Below are positions 18,922-28,356 of a stretch of 32,515 bases of DNA, piece after piece. The notes beneath the pieces were generated by a model. That model was given only the letters and a program-made list of their open reading frames with translations. It had not been told where the DNA came from and ran no database searches. The stretch is from Alysiella crassa DSM 2578. GTDB taxonomy: Bacteria > Pseudomonadota > Gammaproteobacteria > Burkholderiales > Neisseriaceae. A program made the position numbers and the translations under genes. Numbering within the stretch: position 1 is the stretch's first letter; each line of letters begins with the position of its first letter. Location of the stretch: contig NZ_JQKH01000026.1 in the NCBI RefSeq assembly GCF_000745955.1, positions 1-32,515 of the forward strand. Direction: 5' to 3'.

Positions 18922-19134
18922 TTATGCTTGTTTATCTTTATCGGCGGATTGGTGTTCAATCACATTGTCGTCTTTTTTCGCCGAGTCTGGGTTGCTACCT
19001 TTGTCCAAGCCTTCTTTGAAATCGTGGACTGCGCCACCCAAGTCTTTGCCAACATTGCGCAATTTTTTCGTGCCAAATACCAACACGACAATCACCAAAA
19101 CAATAATCCAATGCCAAATTGACGTTAAACCCAT
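18922..19134 (-). CDS. tatA: Sec-independent translocase protein TatA
   Basis: A 70-aa protein: [20 protein letters not shown] (short membrane helix), [20 protein letters not shown] (FG-hinge and amphipathic helix), then an acidic/charged tail. It oligomerises to form the Tat translocation pathway. It is the first gene of tatABC; tatB starts 4 bases after its stop. A DUS at 19166-19182 separates it from the HIT gene, so promoter placement is unclear. Confidence 0.95.
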   Translation of the reverse strand: MGLTSIWHWIIVLVIVVLVFGTKKLRNVGKDLGGAVHDFKEGLDKGSNPDSAKKDDNVIEHQSADKDKQA

Positions 19135-19183
19135 AATTTGATTTCCTTATTTTAAAATTTAAATGTTTCAGGCTGCCTGAAAA

Positions 19184-19507
19184 TTACGCAGGTCGCCCCA
19201 TAATGTGAATGTGCAAATGAAACACTTCCTGACCGCCGCCTTTGCCTGTGTTGATTTGCGTTTTAAAACCGTTCGTTAAACCTGCTTCGGCGGCGATTTG
19301 CGGCACTTTGAGCATCATTTTGCCCAACAAGGTTTCATGTTCGAGCTGCGCGTGTGCCAGCGAATCAAAATGCACTTTGGGAATCAGCAATAAATGCACA
19401 GGCGCGGCAGGGTTGATATCTTTGAAACACAACATATTTTCGTCTTCATACACAATAGAAGACGGGATTTGTTTATCAATAATTTTGCAGAAAATACAGT
19501 TTTCCAT
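19184..19507 (-). CDS. HIT-family nucleotide-binding hydrolase
   Basis: A 107-aa HINT-type protein. It begins MENCIFCKIIDKQIPS and has the catalytic histidine triad HLHIH near residue 97. The ENMLCFKDINPAAPVHLLLI segment is the conserved central part. HINT enzymes hydrolyse adenosine phosphoramidates; the role next to his and tat genes is unknown, but this arrangement is recurrent in betaproteobacteria. The frame extends far upstream, but it would cover the hisE end and a DUS; ATG 19507 directly follows the DUS at 19508. Confidence 0.9.
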   Translation of the reverse strand: MENCIFCKIIDKQIPSSIVYEDENMLCFKDINPAAPVHLLLIPKVHFDSLAHAQLEHETLLGKMMLKVPQIAAEAGLTNGFKTQINTGKGGGQEVFHLHIHIMGRPA

Positions 19508-19568
19508 ATTCAGGCTGCCTGAAAAAGTGTGAAAAGCGTATTTTAATGGAAATCGGCAAATGTTGCGC

Positions 19569-19889
19569 TTATTTTTCAGCGCGACTGGCTTTTTCCACCA
19601 AACCCGACAAACCTTGTCGCCGTGCCAATTCCGCCAACACGTCTTCCACGCGCAAACCGTGATGGGCAAGCAAAATCATATTGTGAAACCACAAATCGGC
19701 GGTTTCGTAAATCAGGTGTTCACCGCCACCGTCTTTGCTCGCCATCAACACTTCGCCTGCTTCTTCAATGACTTTTTTCAGAATTTTGTCTTCGCCTTTG
19801 TGGAATAATTGGGCGGTGTAAGATGTTTCGGGGTCGGCGGATTTGCGTTGTTCTAATACGTTTTGGATTTCGCTTAAGATTTCGGACAT
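19569..19889 (-). CDS. hisE: Phosphoribosyl-ATP pyrophosphatase
   Basis: A 106-aa MazG-like all-alpha protein that catalyses the second step of histidine synthesis, PR-ATP to PR-AMP. The metal-binding EExxE-type helix is KKVIEEAGEVLMA, followed by YETADLWFHNMILLAHHGL with the second acidic site. SD AAGGAA is 8 or so bases before the ATG. HisI, the next enzyme in the pathway, is normally adjacent or fused but here lies 8 kb away beyond the fdh genes. Confidence 0.93.
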   Translation of the reverse strand: MSEILSEIQNVLEQRKSADPETSYTAQLFHKGEDKILKKVIEEAGEVLMASKDGGGEHLIYETADLWFHNMILLAHHGLRVEDVLAELARRQGLSGLVEKASRAEK

Positions 19890-19924
19890 TTTTGTTATTC
19901 CTTAATTTTAAAATTATTTTTTAT

Positions 19925-20074
19925 TTTCAGGCTGCCTTTCGCTACCCTACCATTTTTACAAACACCCAAAATGTAGGGTGCGTACCACGCACCAAATCAT
20001 TCAAATAATTGAAATTTCGGTGCGTAATACGCACCCTACATGAGTGTTGCCGTGTACTAAAAGGCAGCCTGAAA
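19925..20074. repeat. 150-bp repeat with DUS-derived ends and inner GTAGGGTGCGT inverted repeat
   Basis: The left end TTTCAGGCTGCCTTTCGCTA then CCCTACC resembles the ends of the 203-bp element. The right end is actaaaaggcagcctgaaa. Inside, 19973-20039 holds gtagggtgcgtaccacgcacc and the inverse ggtgcgtaatacgcaccctac. It sits in the gap between hisE and fdhE. Confidence 0.6.
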
Positions 20075-20076
20075 CC

Positions 20077-20982
20077 TTATTCTGCCAATAAAAATGGATT
20101 GCGCCCGCCGCGCTGCAAACCTTCGCTGCTCAACAAAATATCCACCGCCAAACTCGCCAAATCATCGGCAATCGGGTCGGCATATTGCTGATTTGCCAGC
20201 AAAAATAATTTGCGATACGCGCCGCATTTGCCGCAACTTTCGCCATACGCGCCATGCAAAACGCCCTCTTCCACGCCGTCCACTTGTTGAAAAGCGATGG
20301 CTGATTGGTCGTTGCAGAACGTGCATTTGGCGCGTAAAGCATTCCAGCGCGAATTGCACACGCCGCAATGCAAATAGCGCAAACCCTCCCAGTCGCCACC
20401 GCTCAACACCACGCTGGCAACCGCGTCGCCGCCACAACAGGGGCAAACGCTGCGTTCATCTACGCTGGGTACGTCATCATCGCTTAATTGGCTTGCCCAC
20501 GCTGTCCACGCGCATTGCAGGGCGGCGTGTAGCCAAATTCGGAAAACTTGTTCATTTTCAGACACTTCATCGCGCAAAACGCGTTTTGCCATCTCCAGCA
20601 AATCATCGTCTGAACGCGCAGCCAAATCATTTAAGGCAGCCTGAATCACAGGATTGACTTTACCGTTTAATGCCGCCAATAAAGTTTGCAAACTGTTGAT
20701 AAATAAAGGGGGAATGTGCGTGCCATCACTTTTAGGCAGCCGTGTTTCGCCTGATTTTTCGGGCAACGCGCTGGTGGGCAAAATCGCATTCAACGCCACA
20801 TCTTGCGCACGGCTCACTTCCGCCAACAACGCCAAATAATCGCGCCAACTGCTTTGGTCTGCCGCCGCCAATTCGTCAAAGCGAATGGCGCGTTCGGCAA
20901 AAATAGTGTGTTGTGGCGCAATAAAAAAGGGTTTGTAAAAGAAAGGTTTATTTTGGATTTGTTCTGGGGTTTGTGTGTTCAT
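20077..20982 (-). CDS. fdhE: Formate dehydrogenase accessory protein FdhE
   Basis: A 301-aa cytoplasmic protein with four cysteine pairs in its C-terminal half typical of FdhE rubredoxin-like metal sites: CPCC at 180-183, CGVC at 206-209, CTFC at 220-223 and CGKC at 250-253. Family members bind iron and are needed to mature or activate respiratory formate dehydrogenase. A degenerate DUS near 20635 encodes IQAALND. The gene lies downstream of the fdh structural genes and fdhD but is separated from them by a lipoprotein gene on the other strand. Confidence 0.9.
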   Translation of the reverse strand: MNTQTPEQIQNKPFFYKPFFIAPQHTIFAERAIRFDELAAADQSSWRDYLALLAEVSRAQDVALNAILPTSALPEKSGETRLPKSDGTHIPPLFINSLQTLLAALNGKVNPVIQAALNDLAARSDDDLLEMAKRVLRDEVSENEQVFRIWLHAALQCAWTAWASQLSDDDVPSVDERSVCPCCGGDAVASVVLSGGDWEGLRYLHCGVCNSRWNALRAKCTFCNDQSAIAFQQVDGVEEGVLHGAYGESCGKCGAYRKLFLLANQQYADPIADDLASLAVDILLSSEGLQRGGRNPFLLAE

Positions 20983-21104
20983 TGTTTTGTACTTTCTATG
21001 AATGTTCAGGCTGCCTGAAAAAGCTATTTCTTTATTTTAAATAAGCGATTATAATCAAAATCTTGTATTCAATCATTTAGGAAAATAATCATGAAAAAAC
21101 CAAT

Positions 21105-21857
21105 ATGCTATTGTTGGTATGTTGCGGTATTTTAACAGCTTGTTCGGCTGCTGATGAAGCAATGTTTGACCCTGAAGCGAGCTATTTAAATGACAAAGTA
21201 GTCAGTAGCGTACCCAAATCGCAAAGTATTACAGTGGTCGGCTCTATGGTTGATGAAACAGGAAATTATCTGCCTGCCTATCCGTATCCAATGTATAAAA
21301 AAGCACATAAAATCGTCCATCTTTCGCCCGTCCCGACTAATTTAACGGTTCGCTGTGAAGCAGAATCGGTCAATTCAGGTGTACACGGCGGCTTGGTACG
21401 CTCTAAACGCTACGCCACAACCACCGTGAATTATCCTTTTCAAGCAGGCAAAACGTATCAAATTTTCTGTAATTTACAAATTCACAATAATTACAAAGTT
21501 GTGGTTCGCGAAGTTCCCGATGGTACTAAATTTCAAACCGTACGGTCTGCCGATTTCAAAACCAATCAACCCAATGACAGCAATCGGGTTCGCTTTGAAA
21601 TCACAGGCAAATCCAGTCGCAGTTTTTGGCGTTTGGCGGGCAATGAATATATGGCAGTACGCAACTGGGACGGCAAATTAGGCGAAACAGCAGAATTAGC
21701 CGCACCATTAAATTCCGTAACGGTAGAATGCCAAACATCAAGAGACCGTATTACCGTGCCGCTCACAGGCAATTTCCAAGCAGGCAAAACCTATCGTTTG
21801 GCATGCCGCAAAAACGCACAAGGTTTGGTAGAAGCCTATGTAGCGGAAAGCAAATAA
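21105..21857 (+). CDS. Putative lipoprotein with duplicated domain; start region one base out of frame
   Basis: The 250-codon frame begins MLLLVCCGILTACSAADEA, with lipobox LTAC, but lacks the usual basic N-terminus. A well-placed SD (TAGGA) and ATG lie at 21091, where ATG AAAAAA C is out of frame and stops after 14 codons. One more A in the run at 21094-21099 would give MKKTNMLLLVCC..., a textbook lipoprotein signal. The mature part has two similar units: LTVRCEAE...YPFQAGKTYQIFCN and VTVECQTS...GNFQAGKTYRLACR. Function unknown. It is transcribed against the surrounding fdh genes and so looks inserted. Confidence 0.65.
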   Translation: MLLLVCCGILTACSAADEAMFDPEASYLNDKVVSSVPKSQSITVVGSMVDETGNYLPAYPYPMYKKAHKIVHLSPVPTNLTVRCEAESVNSGVHGGLVRSKRYATTTVNYPFQAGKTYQIFCNLQIHNNYKVVVREVPDGTKFQTVRSADFKTNQPNDSNRVRFEITGKSSRSFWRLAGNEYMAVRNWDGKLGETAELAAPLNSVTVECQTSRDRITVPLTGNFQAGKTYRLACRKNAQGLVEAYVAESK

Positions 21858-21938
21858 TTTTATTGAATAAAATTCAGGCTGCCTTTACTGTTATTTGACA
21901 AAGTAGAACTTGTAAGGCAGCCTGAAAATTTTTTTTGA

Positions 21939-22727
21939 TTATTCAATATATTCCACGCCCGAATACACCACAAATTGTTGCGGTTTGGCAAAACCAATCA
22001 GTGTCATATTCGCCTGCTCTGCTACGCGCACCGCCAAAGCAGTCGCCGCCGACACCGCCACCACGCAGCCCACCCCCAAAGTCGCCGCTTTTGCCACCAT
22101 TTCATAACTGGCACGACTGGACACCACAATAAAACCATTTTGCTTATCTATTTGATTTTTGGATAAATAGCCCAATAATTTATCCAGCGCATTGTGTCGC
22201 CCAATGTCTTCAAAGGCAGCCTGAATTTGCCCGTCCACCACCCACGCCGCGCCGTGTAGCGAACCCGTTTGTTCACGCAAAGCCTGATGATGGCGCAATT
22301 CACTCACGGCTTGAGTAATGTGTTGGTTGGAAATTTTATCAGTTCGTTCAAGAGCTTGAATATCAGGCAATGCCGCCGTTAAACTGTCTATGCCGCACAA
22401 ACCGCAACCCGTGCGCCCAGTCATGCTGCGGCGGCGTTCTTTCAACGCCACAAATCGCGCCGATGAAATCTCCATCTGCACCGAAATGCCCTGACAATCT
22501 GATTCTATTTGTAAATCATACAGTTGGCTAACATCCGTCAAAATACCTTCCGTCAGAGAAAAACCCAGTGCCAGCTCCGCCAAATCCTGCGGTGTTGCCA
22601 TCAACACCACATGGGAAATGCCATTGTACACCAGCGCGATGGGAATTTCTTCTGCTAAAACATCGGTTTCAGGTTTCAGGCTGCCTGAAAATGTGTGGAC
22701 GATTTGCGTATGGATTGGATTCATCAT
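21939..22727 (-). CDS. fdhD: Sulfur carrier protein FdhD
   Basis: A 262-aa sulfurtransferase that moves sulfur from IscS to the molybdenum cofactor before it enters formate dehydrogenase. The essential CxxC is C108/C111 in GRTGCGLCGIDS. The family signatures AFEDIGRHNALDKLLG and SSRASYEMVAKAATLG are also present. An early in-frame DUS encodes TFSGSLKP (22674-22690). A DUS inverted pair separates it from fdnI. It starts with two consecutive ATGs and no strong SD. Confidence 0.93.
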   Translation of the reverse strand: MMNPIHTQIVHTFSGSLKPETDVLAEEIPIALVYNGISHVVLMATPQDLAELALGFSLTEGILTDVSQLYDLQIESDCQGISVQMEISSARFVALKERRRSMTGRTGCGLCGIDSLTAALPDIQALERTDKISNQHITQAVSELRHHQALREQTGSLHGAAWVVDGQIQAAFEDIGRHNALDKLLGYLSKNQIDKQNGFIVVSSRASYEMVAKAATLGVGCVVAVSAATALAVRVAEQANMTLIGFAKPQQFVVYSGVEYIE

Positions 22728-22742
22728 ATTTTTTCAATAATA

Positions 22743-22790
22743 ATTCAGGCAGCCTGAAAATGCGTACACATGGTTTCAGGCTGCCTATTT
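22743..22790 (-). terminator. Inverted DUS pair between fdnI and fdhD
   Basis: DUS at 22743-22759 (central A) and DUS-like tttcaggctgcct from 22774 (central T) are inverted with 14 bases between. They could form a 13-bp stem directly after fdnI. There is no long T-run, so termination or attenuation is only possible. Confidence 0.35.
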
Positions 22791-22803
22791 TCAATTCATT
22801 GGA

Positions 22804-23463
22804 TTAATGTTCAGATGATTTAGAAGACGTTTCGCCATTTTCACGCGCTTTCGCCATTACTTCACGATACCAACGCGGATGATGTTTTTTCGCCCAAGTT
22901 TGCGTAACCACACCTTCTACCATAGCGCGAATCGTGCCTTTCACCCAAATCGCCGCGTAAACGTGAATAATAATCCCCGCAATCAGCGCAATCGCCGCAC
23001 CCGCGTGCAACATCAACGCCAAACGAATCGCCCAAATCGGGAAAAATGCCGAGAAATACTCGCGCCACGCCAAAATGCCTGTGGTAAACAGCACAATCAT
23101 ACACGCCGTCATCAGCCAGAACATGCCTTTTTGACCGCCGTTGTATTTACCCACATCACCGACTTCATGACCGTTCAGAATTTCTGGGACGGCTTTCATC
23201 CATTTGATGTCTTCTTTATCAAAGAAATTGTATTTCCAATAGCGCAAAAATTGCACAAAGAAACCAATAAACATAATCACGCCAATAATCGGGTGAATAA
23301 TCCGCGCCAACTGTGGTGTACCAAACACCCCAGTCAGCCAGAAAAATGCAGGATAGAAAAACGCCAAACCCGAAATGGCAAGCAAGACAAAACAACCCGC
23401 CACAATCCAGTGGTTAATGCGTTCGGCGCGTTTATAGCGTTGAATTAAGCGTTCTTTTGCCAT
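22804..23463 (-). CDS. fdnI: Formate dehydrogenase-N gamma subunit (cytochrome b556)
   Basis: A 219-aa four-helix inner-membrane protein that takes electrons from the beta subunit and passes them to quinone. Haem-ligand candidates are the His in RINHWIVAG (helix 1), LARIIHPIIG (helix 2), and LMLHAGAAIALIAGIIIHVY (helix 4), in the expected positions. ATG 23463 (MAKERLIQRYKRAERINHW) has AGAGGA 8 bases upstream and is one base from the fdxH stop. The alternative start upstream overlaps fdxH. Confidence 0.93.
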   Translation of the reverse strand: MAKERLIQRYKRAERINHWIVAGCFVLLAISGLAFFYPAFFWLTGVFGTPQLARIIHPIIGVIMFIGFFVQFLRYWKYNFFDKEDIKWMKAVPEILNGHEVGDVGKYNGGQKGMFWLMTACMIVLFTTGILAWREYFSAFFPIWAIRLALMLHAGAAIALIAGIIIHVYAAIWVKGTIRAMVEGVVTQTWAKKHHPRWYREVMAKARENGETSSKSSEH

Positions 23464-23464
23464 T

Positions 23465-24379
23465 TTATGCGTCCTCTTCACGTTTTAAAATTTCGCCTTC
23501 TTTGCCAATCACTTCGCGCTCATCTTCATCGGCGCGGTTTGGGCCTACGGTGATGTAGTGCAACCAGCCTGTTGCCACCGCCGCCGCAATGCCGACAGTC
23601 GCCAATGGTTTGAGCAAGCCTTTCCACAATTTCACAGTGGTGCTGATGTGCGGATTTTCAGGCAGCCCTTTGTACAAATTCGGACGGTCGGCATGGTGCA
23701 ACACATACATCACATGTGTACCACCCACGCCTTGTGGGTCGTACAAACCTGCTTTGTCAAAACCACGATTGTTCAAGTCTTTAATGCGCTCGGCGGCGAC
23801 TTGTTTCATGGCTTCTTTGCTGCCAAACTGGATTGCGCCAGTTGGACAGGTTTTCACACACGCAGGCTCTTGCCCCACCGCCACGCGGTCGGAACACAAA
23901 GTACATTTGTAGGCTTTGTTGTCCTTTTTGTTAATGCGCGGAATATTAAATGGGCAGCCTGCAATACAGTAGCCGCAACCAATACAGTTTTCCTGATGAA
24001 AATCCACAATGCCATTTTCATACTGAATAATCGCACCGGGGGACGGACACGCTTTCAGGCAGCCTGGGTCGGAACAGTGCATACAACCGTCTTTGCGGAT
24101 TAACCATTCCAATTTGCCATTTTCTTCGTGTTCCGCAAAACGCATTACTGTCCAAGAATCGGCAGTCAAATCAATTGGGTTATCGTAAACACCGTGATTG
24201 GTGCCAATTTCATCACGAATATCGTTCCATTCCGAACACGCCATTTGACACGCTTTACAGCCGATACAAGTAGTTACGTCAATTAATTTTGCAATTTCAA
24301 TGGGTTTACGAACTTGTGGTGGTGGTGTGATGTCTGCAGTAGCAGAGCGGCGTTTGATGTCTAATGATTGTAAAGCCAT
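23465..24379 (-). CDS. fdxH: Formate dehydrogenase-N beta (iron-sulfur) subunit
   Basis: A 304-aa protein with four ferredoxin-type cysteine groups for four [4Fe-4S] clusters: [35 protein letters not shown] and [21 protein letters not shown] single C-terminal membrane helix (around [19 protein letters not shown]) anchors it on the periplasmic side next to FdnI. It starts 11 bases after fdnG with AAGGAGCG as SD. A DUS-like copy at 24053 codes for part of DPGCLKACP, so a DUS half coincides with a cluster-binding motif. Confidence 0.95.
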   Translation of the reverse strand: MALQSLDIKRRSATADITPPPQVRKPIEIAKLIDVTTCIGCKACQMACSEWNDIRDEIGTNHGVYDNPIDLTADSWTVMRFAEHEENGKLEWLIRKDGCMHCSDPGCLKACPSPGAIIQYENGIVDFHQENCIGCGYCIAGCPFNIPRINKKDNKAYKCTLCSDRVAVGQEPACVKTCPTGAIQFGSKEAMKQVAAERIKDLNNRGFDKAGLYDPQGVGGTHVMYVLHHADRPNLYKGLPENPHISTTVKLWKGLLKPLATVGIAAAVATGWLHYITVGPNRADEDEREVIGKEGEILKREEDA

Positions 24380-24390
24380 TTTTCCGCTCC

Positions 24391-27300
24391 TTATGCTTTC
24401 TCAATATTAACCAAAAATGCTTTGTATTCAGGTGTTTGCGTATTACAATCGCCCACAAATGGCGTAAGTGTATTTACAATATACTGTTTTTGCCCCGATA
24501 CATTTTCCCAACCACCGTGCAATGGAATGCCCACTTGATGAACGGTTTTACCATTGATGGTCAAAGGCTTAACGCGTTTGGTAACCACAGCACGTACTTT
24601 AATCCAAGCACGTTTGCTGCTGATTTTCACCCAATCACCTTTTTCAATGCCTTTTTCTTTTGCCAATTCTTCGCTGATTTCACAGAATTGTTCAGGCTGC
24701 CCAATCATCAACAGTTTCACCGATTTCGTCCAGAATTGGAAATGCTCGGTTAAGCGGTAAGTGGTTGCCACATAAGGAAACTCTTCGGCTGTGCCTATGC
24801 GGTCTTTCACGCTGTCAAACAAGCGCATGGCAGGCGTTTGCACCACTTTTGGGTGCAATGGATTGGTACCAATCGGCGATTCCAAAGGCTCGTAATGCTC
24901 TGGGAAAGGTCCATCTACCAATTTGCGTTGGCAGAACAAACGCCCCACACCTTCTTCATTCATGATAAATGGATTCATACCACTATTCGGTGCTTCATCC
25001 ACTTTAAAGTCGGGAACGTCTGCGCCCGTCCATTTTGCGCCGTCCCATTTGATTAACACACGGTTTTTGTCCCAAGGTTGTCCGCTTGGGTCGCAAGATG
25101 CGCGATTGTAAATGATACGACGATTGGCTGGCCAAGACCATGCCCATTTTTGCACATTGCCCAAACCGCTGTCGGTGTTGTCGCGTCTGTCCATTTGGTT
25201 GCCCGCTTGCGTCCACGAGCCAGAGAAAATCCAAGTGGCGCATTCGGTTGAGCCATCAGCACGCAATTGCGCGAAACCGTCCAACAATTCGCCTTTTTTA
25301 CGCAACACTTTGCCATCTTTATCCAACACATCTGCCAAAGCATAACCATTGGATTCTTTTGCCATTTCTTCAGGTGTTGGCGCGTGTGGTTTGGCGTATT
25401 TCCATGACAATTTGGTGATGGGCTCGGGTACTTTGCCACCTTCTTTTTCGTACATGTCTTTGAGTAGCAAATACAATTCGCCCATAATATCCAAATCAGG
25501 CAAAGATTCGCCTTGTGGATCTGCCCCAGGGTGGTGCCATTGCAGCCAACGTGAAGAATTCACAATAGAACCCGATTCTTCCGCGAAACATGGTGTAGGC
25601 AGCCTGAAAACTTCGGTGGCAATTTTGCTGGGGTCCACATCATTGGTATCGCCATGATTTTGCCAGAAACTTGCCGTTTCCGTGTACAAGGGATCCATCA
25701 CGACCATAAATTTCAATTTAGACAAAGCTTCAGTAACACGCTTACCATCAGGAAAAGAACCTTGCAAATTAAAGCCTTGCACCAACATACCTTTCATTTC
25801 CCCTTGATAACAAGATTCAATGATTTGCATGATGTCGTACATTTTTTCGTATTTGGGCAACCAGTCGTAGCCGAAATTGTTTTCCGCAGTCGCATTGTCG
25901 CCATACATCCATTTCAGAAAACTCACAAAAAATGCGGGTGTATTTTGCCAATAATTCAACTGATTAGGCTGCAAGGCTTTTGGTGTTTGTTTTGCCAAAT
26001 ACTCTTGGAATGTGGGGTGCTTCGCGTCATTGGGCAAACTCAAATAGCCTGGTAAAGACGTGGACAACAAGCCTAAATCCGACAAACCTTGAATATTGGA
26101 GTGTCCGCGTAACGCATTCACGCCACCACCCGCCATGCCAATATTGCCCAACAGCAATTGAATCATTGCCATAGTGCGAATATTTTGTGAGCCATGTGTG
26201 TGCTGTGTCCAACCCAAAGCGTACAAAATCGTACCTGCTTTATTGGGTGCAGCCATTTCGCCCCACGCCTCGGCAATTTTCAAGAAATCTTCTTTGCTTG
26301 TGCCACAAATCGTGTTCATCATGTCCAGCGTGTAGCGCGAGTAATGTTTTTTCAACATTTGGAATACGCAACGTGGGTTTTGCAAAGTCGGGTCGGTTTT
26401 GGCGTAACCTTGTTCGTCTAATTCATAAAACCATGATTCATTGTCGTAAAACGCGCCTTTGTGTCCTGAACGTGTGGCGATTTCAGGCTGCTTTTCGCCT
26501 TGTTTGACTTCTGTTTCAGGCTGCCCTGAACCGTTTTCGGGTTTTTGACCTGCACCCGAGAACATGCCTTCATCAAAATCAAAACCTTCGGCAACAATGA
26601 ATGATGCGTTGGTGTAATGTTTAACATATTCCCATTGAATTTTATCGTTTTCAATCAACCAATTAATCAATGCACCCAAAAAGGCAATGTCTGAACCCGC
26701 ACGAATGGGCGCGTAAAAATCCGCCACCGCCGCCGTGCGGTTAAAACGTGGGTCCACCACAAATAATTTGGTACCTTTTTTCTTTTTCGCTTCAATCACC
26801 CATTTGAAACCAACGGGGTGGGCTTCGGCGGCGTTACCGCCCATCACCATAATAAAATCAGCGTTTTGAATATCCATAAACGTGTTGGTCATCGCGCCAC
26901 GACCAAAAGTCGCCGCCAATGCCGCCACCGTAGGACCATGACACACACGCGCCTGCGTGTCCAACGCAACAATACCCAAAGCACGAGCAAATTTTTGCGT
27001 CAAAATCCCTGTTTCATTAGACGATGCCGATGCCGCCAGCATAGACAAACCATGAGTACGGTTCACGGTTACGCCATCTGCATTTTTTTCTTCAAATGTT
27101 TCATCGCGCACGGTTTTGATGTGTCGCGCAATGCGCTCAAAAGCTTCATGCCACGAAATGCGTTTCCACTCATTCGTGTTTGGTTCGCGTACTTCTGGAT
27201 ACTGTACGCGATTGGGGCTGTTCACAAAATCAATCAGCGATGCGCCTTTGGGACACAGCGAACCACGCGAAACGGGGTGGTCAGGGTCGCCTTCAATGTG

Positions 27301-27528
27301 GAAGATTTTTTTCTTGGCATTTTTAGCACCATCGCCCATACTGTACAAAATCGTACCGCAACCTACTGAACAATAAGTGCAATTATTACGCGCTTGAAAT
27401 GCGCTGGTGAGCTTGTATTGACGAACTTCTGCGAAAGCTGCCGTAGGCGCAAGACCCACAGCCGCGAGCGTGGTCGCGCCAGCCCCCGCAGCAGTTACTT
27501 TGAAAAACTGCCGTCTGGTTACGTTCAT
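24391..27528 (-). CDS. fdnG: Formate dehydrogenase-N alpha subunit, Cys type
   Basis: A 1045-aa molybdopterin enzyme that oxidises formate to CO2 in the periplasm. The Tat signal is [15 protein letters not shown]. The [4Fe-4S] ligands are C50, C53, C57 and C92. Residue 196, in [10 protein letters not shown], is Cys (TGT at 26941-26943), where E. coli FdnG has selenocysteine at the same number. The protein is about 30 residues longer than E. coli FdnG, mostly from a Glu/Gln/Lys/Pro-rich insert near 325-360 encoded by decayed DUS copies. The fdnG-fdxH-fdnI genes form a tight operon. The Tat genes for its export lie downstream on the same strand. Confidence 0.95.
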   Translation of the reverse strand: MNVTRRQFFKVTAAGAGATTLAAVGLAPTAAFAEVRQYKLTSAFQARNNCTYCSVGCGTILYSMGDGAKNAKKKIFHIEGDPDHPVSRGSLCPKGASLIDFVNSPNRVQYPEVREPNTNEWKRISWHEAFERIARHIKTVRDETFEEKNADGVTVNRTHGLSMLAASASSNETGILTQKFARALGIVALDTQARVCHGPTVAALAATFGRGAMTNTFMDIQNADFIMVMGGNAAEAHPVGFKWVIEAKKKKGTKLFVVDPRFNRTAAVADFYAPIRAGSDIAFLGALINWLIENDKIQWEYVKHYTNASFIVAEGFDFDEGMFSGAGQKPENGSGQPETEVKQGEKQPEIATRSGHKGAFYDNESWFYELDEQGYAKTDPTLQNPRCVFQMLKKHYSRYTLDMMNTICGTSKEDFLKIAEAWGEMAAPNKAGTILYALGWTQHTHGSQNIRTMAMIQLLLGNIGMAGGGVNALRGHSNIQGLSDLGLLSTSLPGYLSLPNDAKHPTFQEYLAKQTPKALQPNQLNYWQNTPAFFVSFLKWMYGDNATAENNFGYDWLPKYEKMYDIMQIIESCYQGEMKGMLVQGFNLQGSFPDGKRVTEALSKLKFMVVMDPLYTETASFWQNHGDTNDVDPSKIATEVFRLPTPCFAEESGSIVNSSRWLQWHHPGADPQGESLPDLDIMGELYLLLKDMYEKEGGKVPEPITKLSWKYAKPHAPTPEEMAKESNGYALADVLDKDGKVLRKKGELLDGFAQLRADGSTECATWIFSGSWTQAGNQMDRRDNTDSGLGNVQKWAWSWPANRRIIYNRASCDPSGQPWDKNRVLIKWDGAKWTGADVPDFKVDEAPNSGMNPFIMNEEGVGRLFCQRKLVDGPFPEHYEPLESPIGTNPLHPKVVQTPAMRLFDSVKDRIGTAEEFPYVATTYRLTEHFQFWTKSVKLLMIGQPEQFCEISEELAKEKGIEKGDWVKISSKRAWIKVRAVVTKRVKPLTINGKTVHQVGIPLHGGWENVSGQKQYIVNTLTPFVGDCNTQTPEYKAFLVNIEKA

Positions 27529-27645
27529 GATTTGTGTTCCTGTTTTTCTAATGGTTTTTATGGTTATTTAGGCTGAAAAATGTGAATAAATCTCATCGCA
27601 GGCAGCCTGAAAGTAATGGTTTGTAATTTTAGATTAATTCATTTA

Positions 27646-27651
27646 ATTATA
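27646..27651 (-). promoter_or_regulatory. Candidate -10 box upstream of fdnG
   Basis: TATAAT on the minus strand, about 120 bases before the fdnG start. No good -35 at 16-18 bases is visible (CTTGCA is the closest). I found no convincing FNR box in 27529-27720. Confidence 0.25.
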
Positions 27652-27721
27652 ATAGAATTGCCCCAAATGCAAGCATGTAATAGCCTAGTATTTCACTCAA
27701 GTTTCGCCGTTTTCATCACAA

Positions 27722-27754
27722 AAAAACCGTTTCAGTCTGCCTGAAACGGTTTTT
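27722..27754 (-). terminator. Rho-independent terminator after hisI, built on a DUS variant
   Basis: aaaccgtttcag (27724-27735) pairs with ctgaaacggttt (27741-27752) around tctgc. Flanking A and T runs extend the stem on both strands. The core TTTCAGTCTGCCTGAAA is a DUS with one changed base. It lies 25 bases after the hisI stop. Confidence 0.75.
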
Positions 27755-27778
27755 ATCAACAAAACGAATTAGGACAAT

Positions 27779-28171
27779 TCAATTTTTTGATTGATAGATT
27801 TCATGTTCATTTTTTAACACAGGGTCTTGAATTTGCCATTCTCCCTGTTGCCATTCGCGGTAAAAGCAGCTTTCGCGCCCCGTGTGGCAGGAAATGCCGC
27901 CCACTTGTTCAATCAACATCAACACCGCGTCGCCATCGCAATCCAAATGCAAAGATTGGACTTTTTGGACGTGTCCTGATTCTTCGCCTTTTTGCCATTG
28001 TTTTTGGCGCGAGCGGCTGTAGTAATGCGCGTAACCTGTTGTTGCGGTTTGGATTAAGGCTTCGGCGTTCATGTATGCCACCATGAGAATGCGTTTGGTT
28101 TGTGCGTCTTGCGCGATGGCGCACACCAAGCCGTCTTTGTCCCATTTGATTTGATTCAGTAAATTATCCAT
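27779..28171 (-). CDS. hisI: Phosphoribosyl-AMP cyclohydrolase
   Basis: A 130-aa enzyme for the third step of histidine synthesis, opening the adenine ring of PR-AMP. Zinc and magnesium sites are visible: [29 protein letters not shown] and [12 protein letters not shown]. It is monocistronic here, with its own terminator and repeats upstream, and is 8 kb from hisE. Confidence 0.95.
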   Translation of the reverse strand: MDNLLNQIKWDKDGLVCAIAQDAQTKRILMVAYMNAEALIQTATTGYAHYYSRSRQKQWQKGEESGHVQKVQSLHLDCDGDAVLMLIEQVGGISCHTGRESCFYREWQQGEWQIQDPVLKNEHEIYQSKN

Positions 28172-28209
28172 TTGATTTTTTCTTATTTATATTAATTTGA
28201 TTTTTTCAT

Positions 28210-28354
28210 TTTCAGGCTGCCCTATTTTGACCAAAACTTAAAATGTAGGGTGTGCCATGCGCACCAAATAGCTGAATAATTTAAATATTGTAGCGGATTT
28301 GGCGCGCACGGCGCACCCTACGGTATTTTGAAAAAATCATTAGGCGGCCTGAAA
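28210..28354. repeat. 145-bp repeat with DUS-like ends and inner GTAGGGTG inverted repeat
   Basis: The left end is tttcaggctgccct, the right end taggcggcctgaaa. Inside, gtagggtgtgccatgcgcacc (from 28245) and ggcgcgcacggcgcaccctac (to 28321) are an imperfect inverted pair. The layout matches 19925-20074, but the sequence between has diverged. Confidence 0.55.
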
Positions 28355-28356
28355 CA

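Noticed and set aside
26941-26943. Selenocysteine codon in fdnG
   Set aside because: The codon is TGT, and no in-frame TGA occurs in the gene.
27605-27720. FNR-type site upstream of fdnG
   Set aside because: The nearest candidate (cttgcatttggggcaa) does not fit TTGAT-N4-ATCAA in spacing or bases.
28342-28354. aggcggcctgaaa as a third DUS dialect
   Set aside because: Only one copy with this centre was seen; it is better explained as a mutated DUS at a repeat end.
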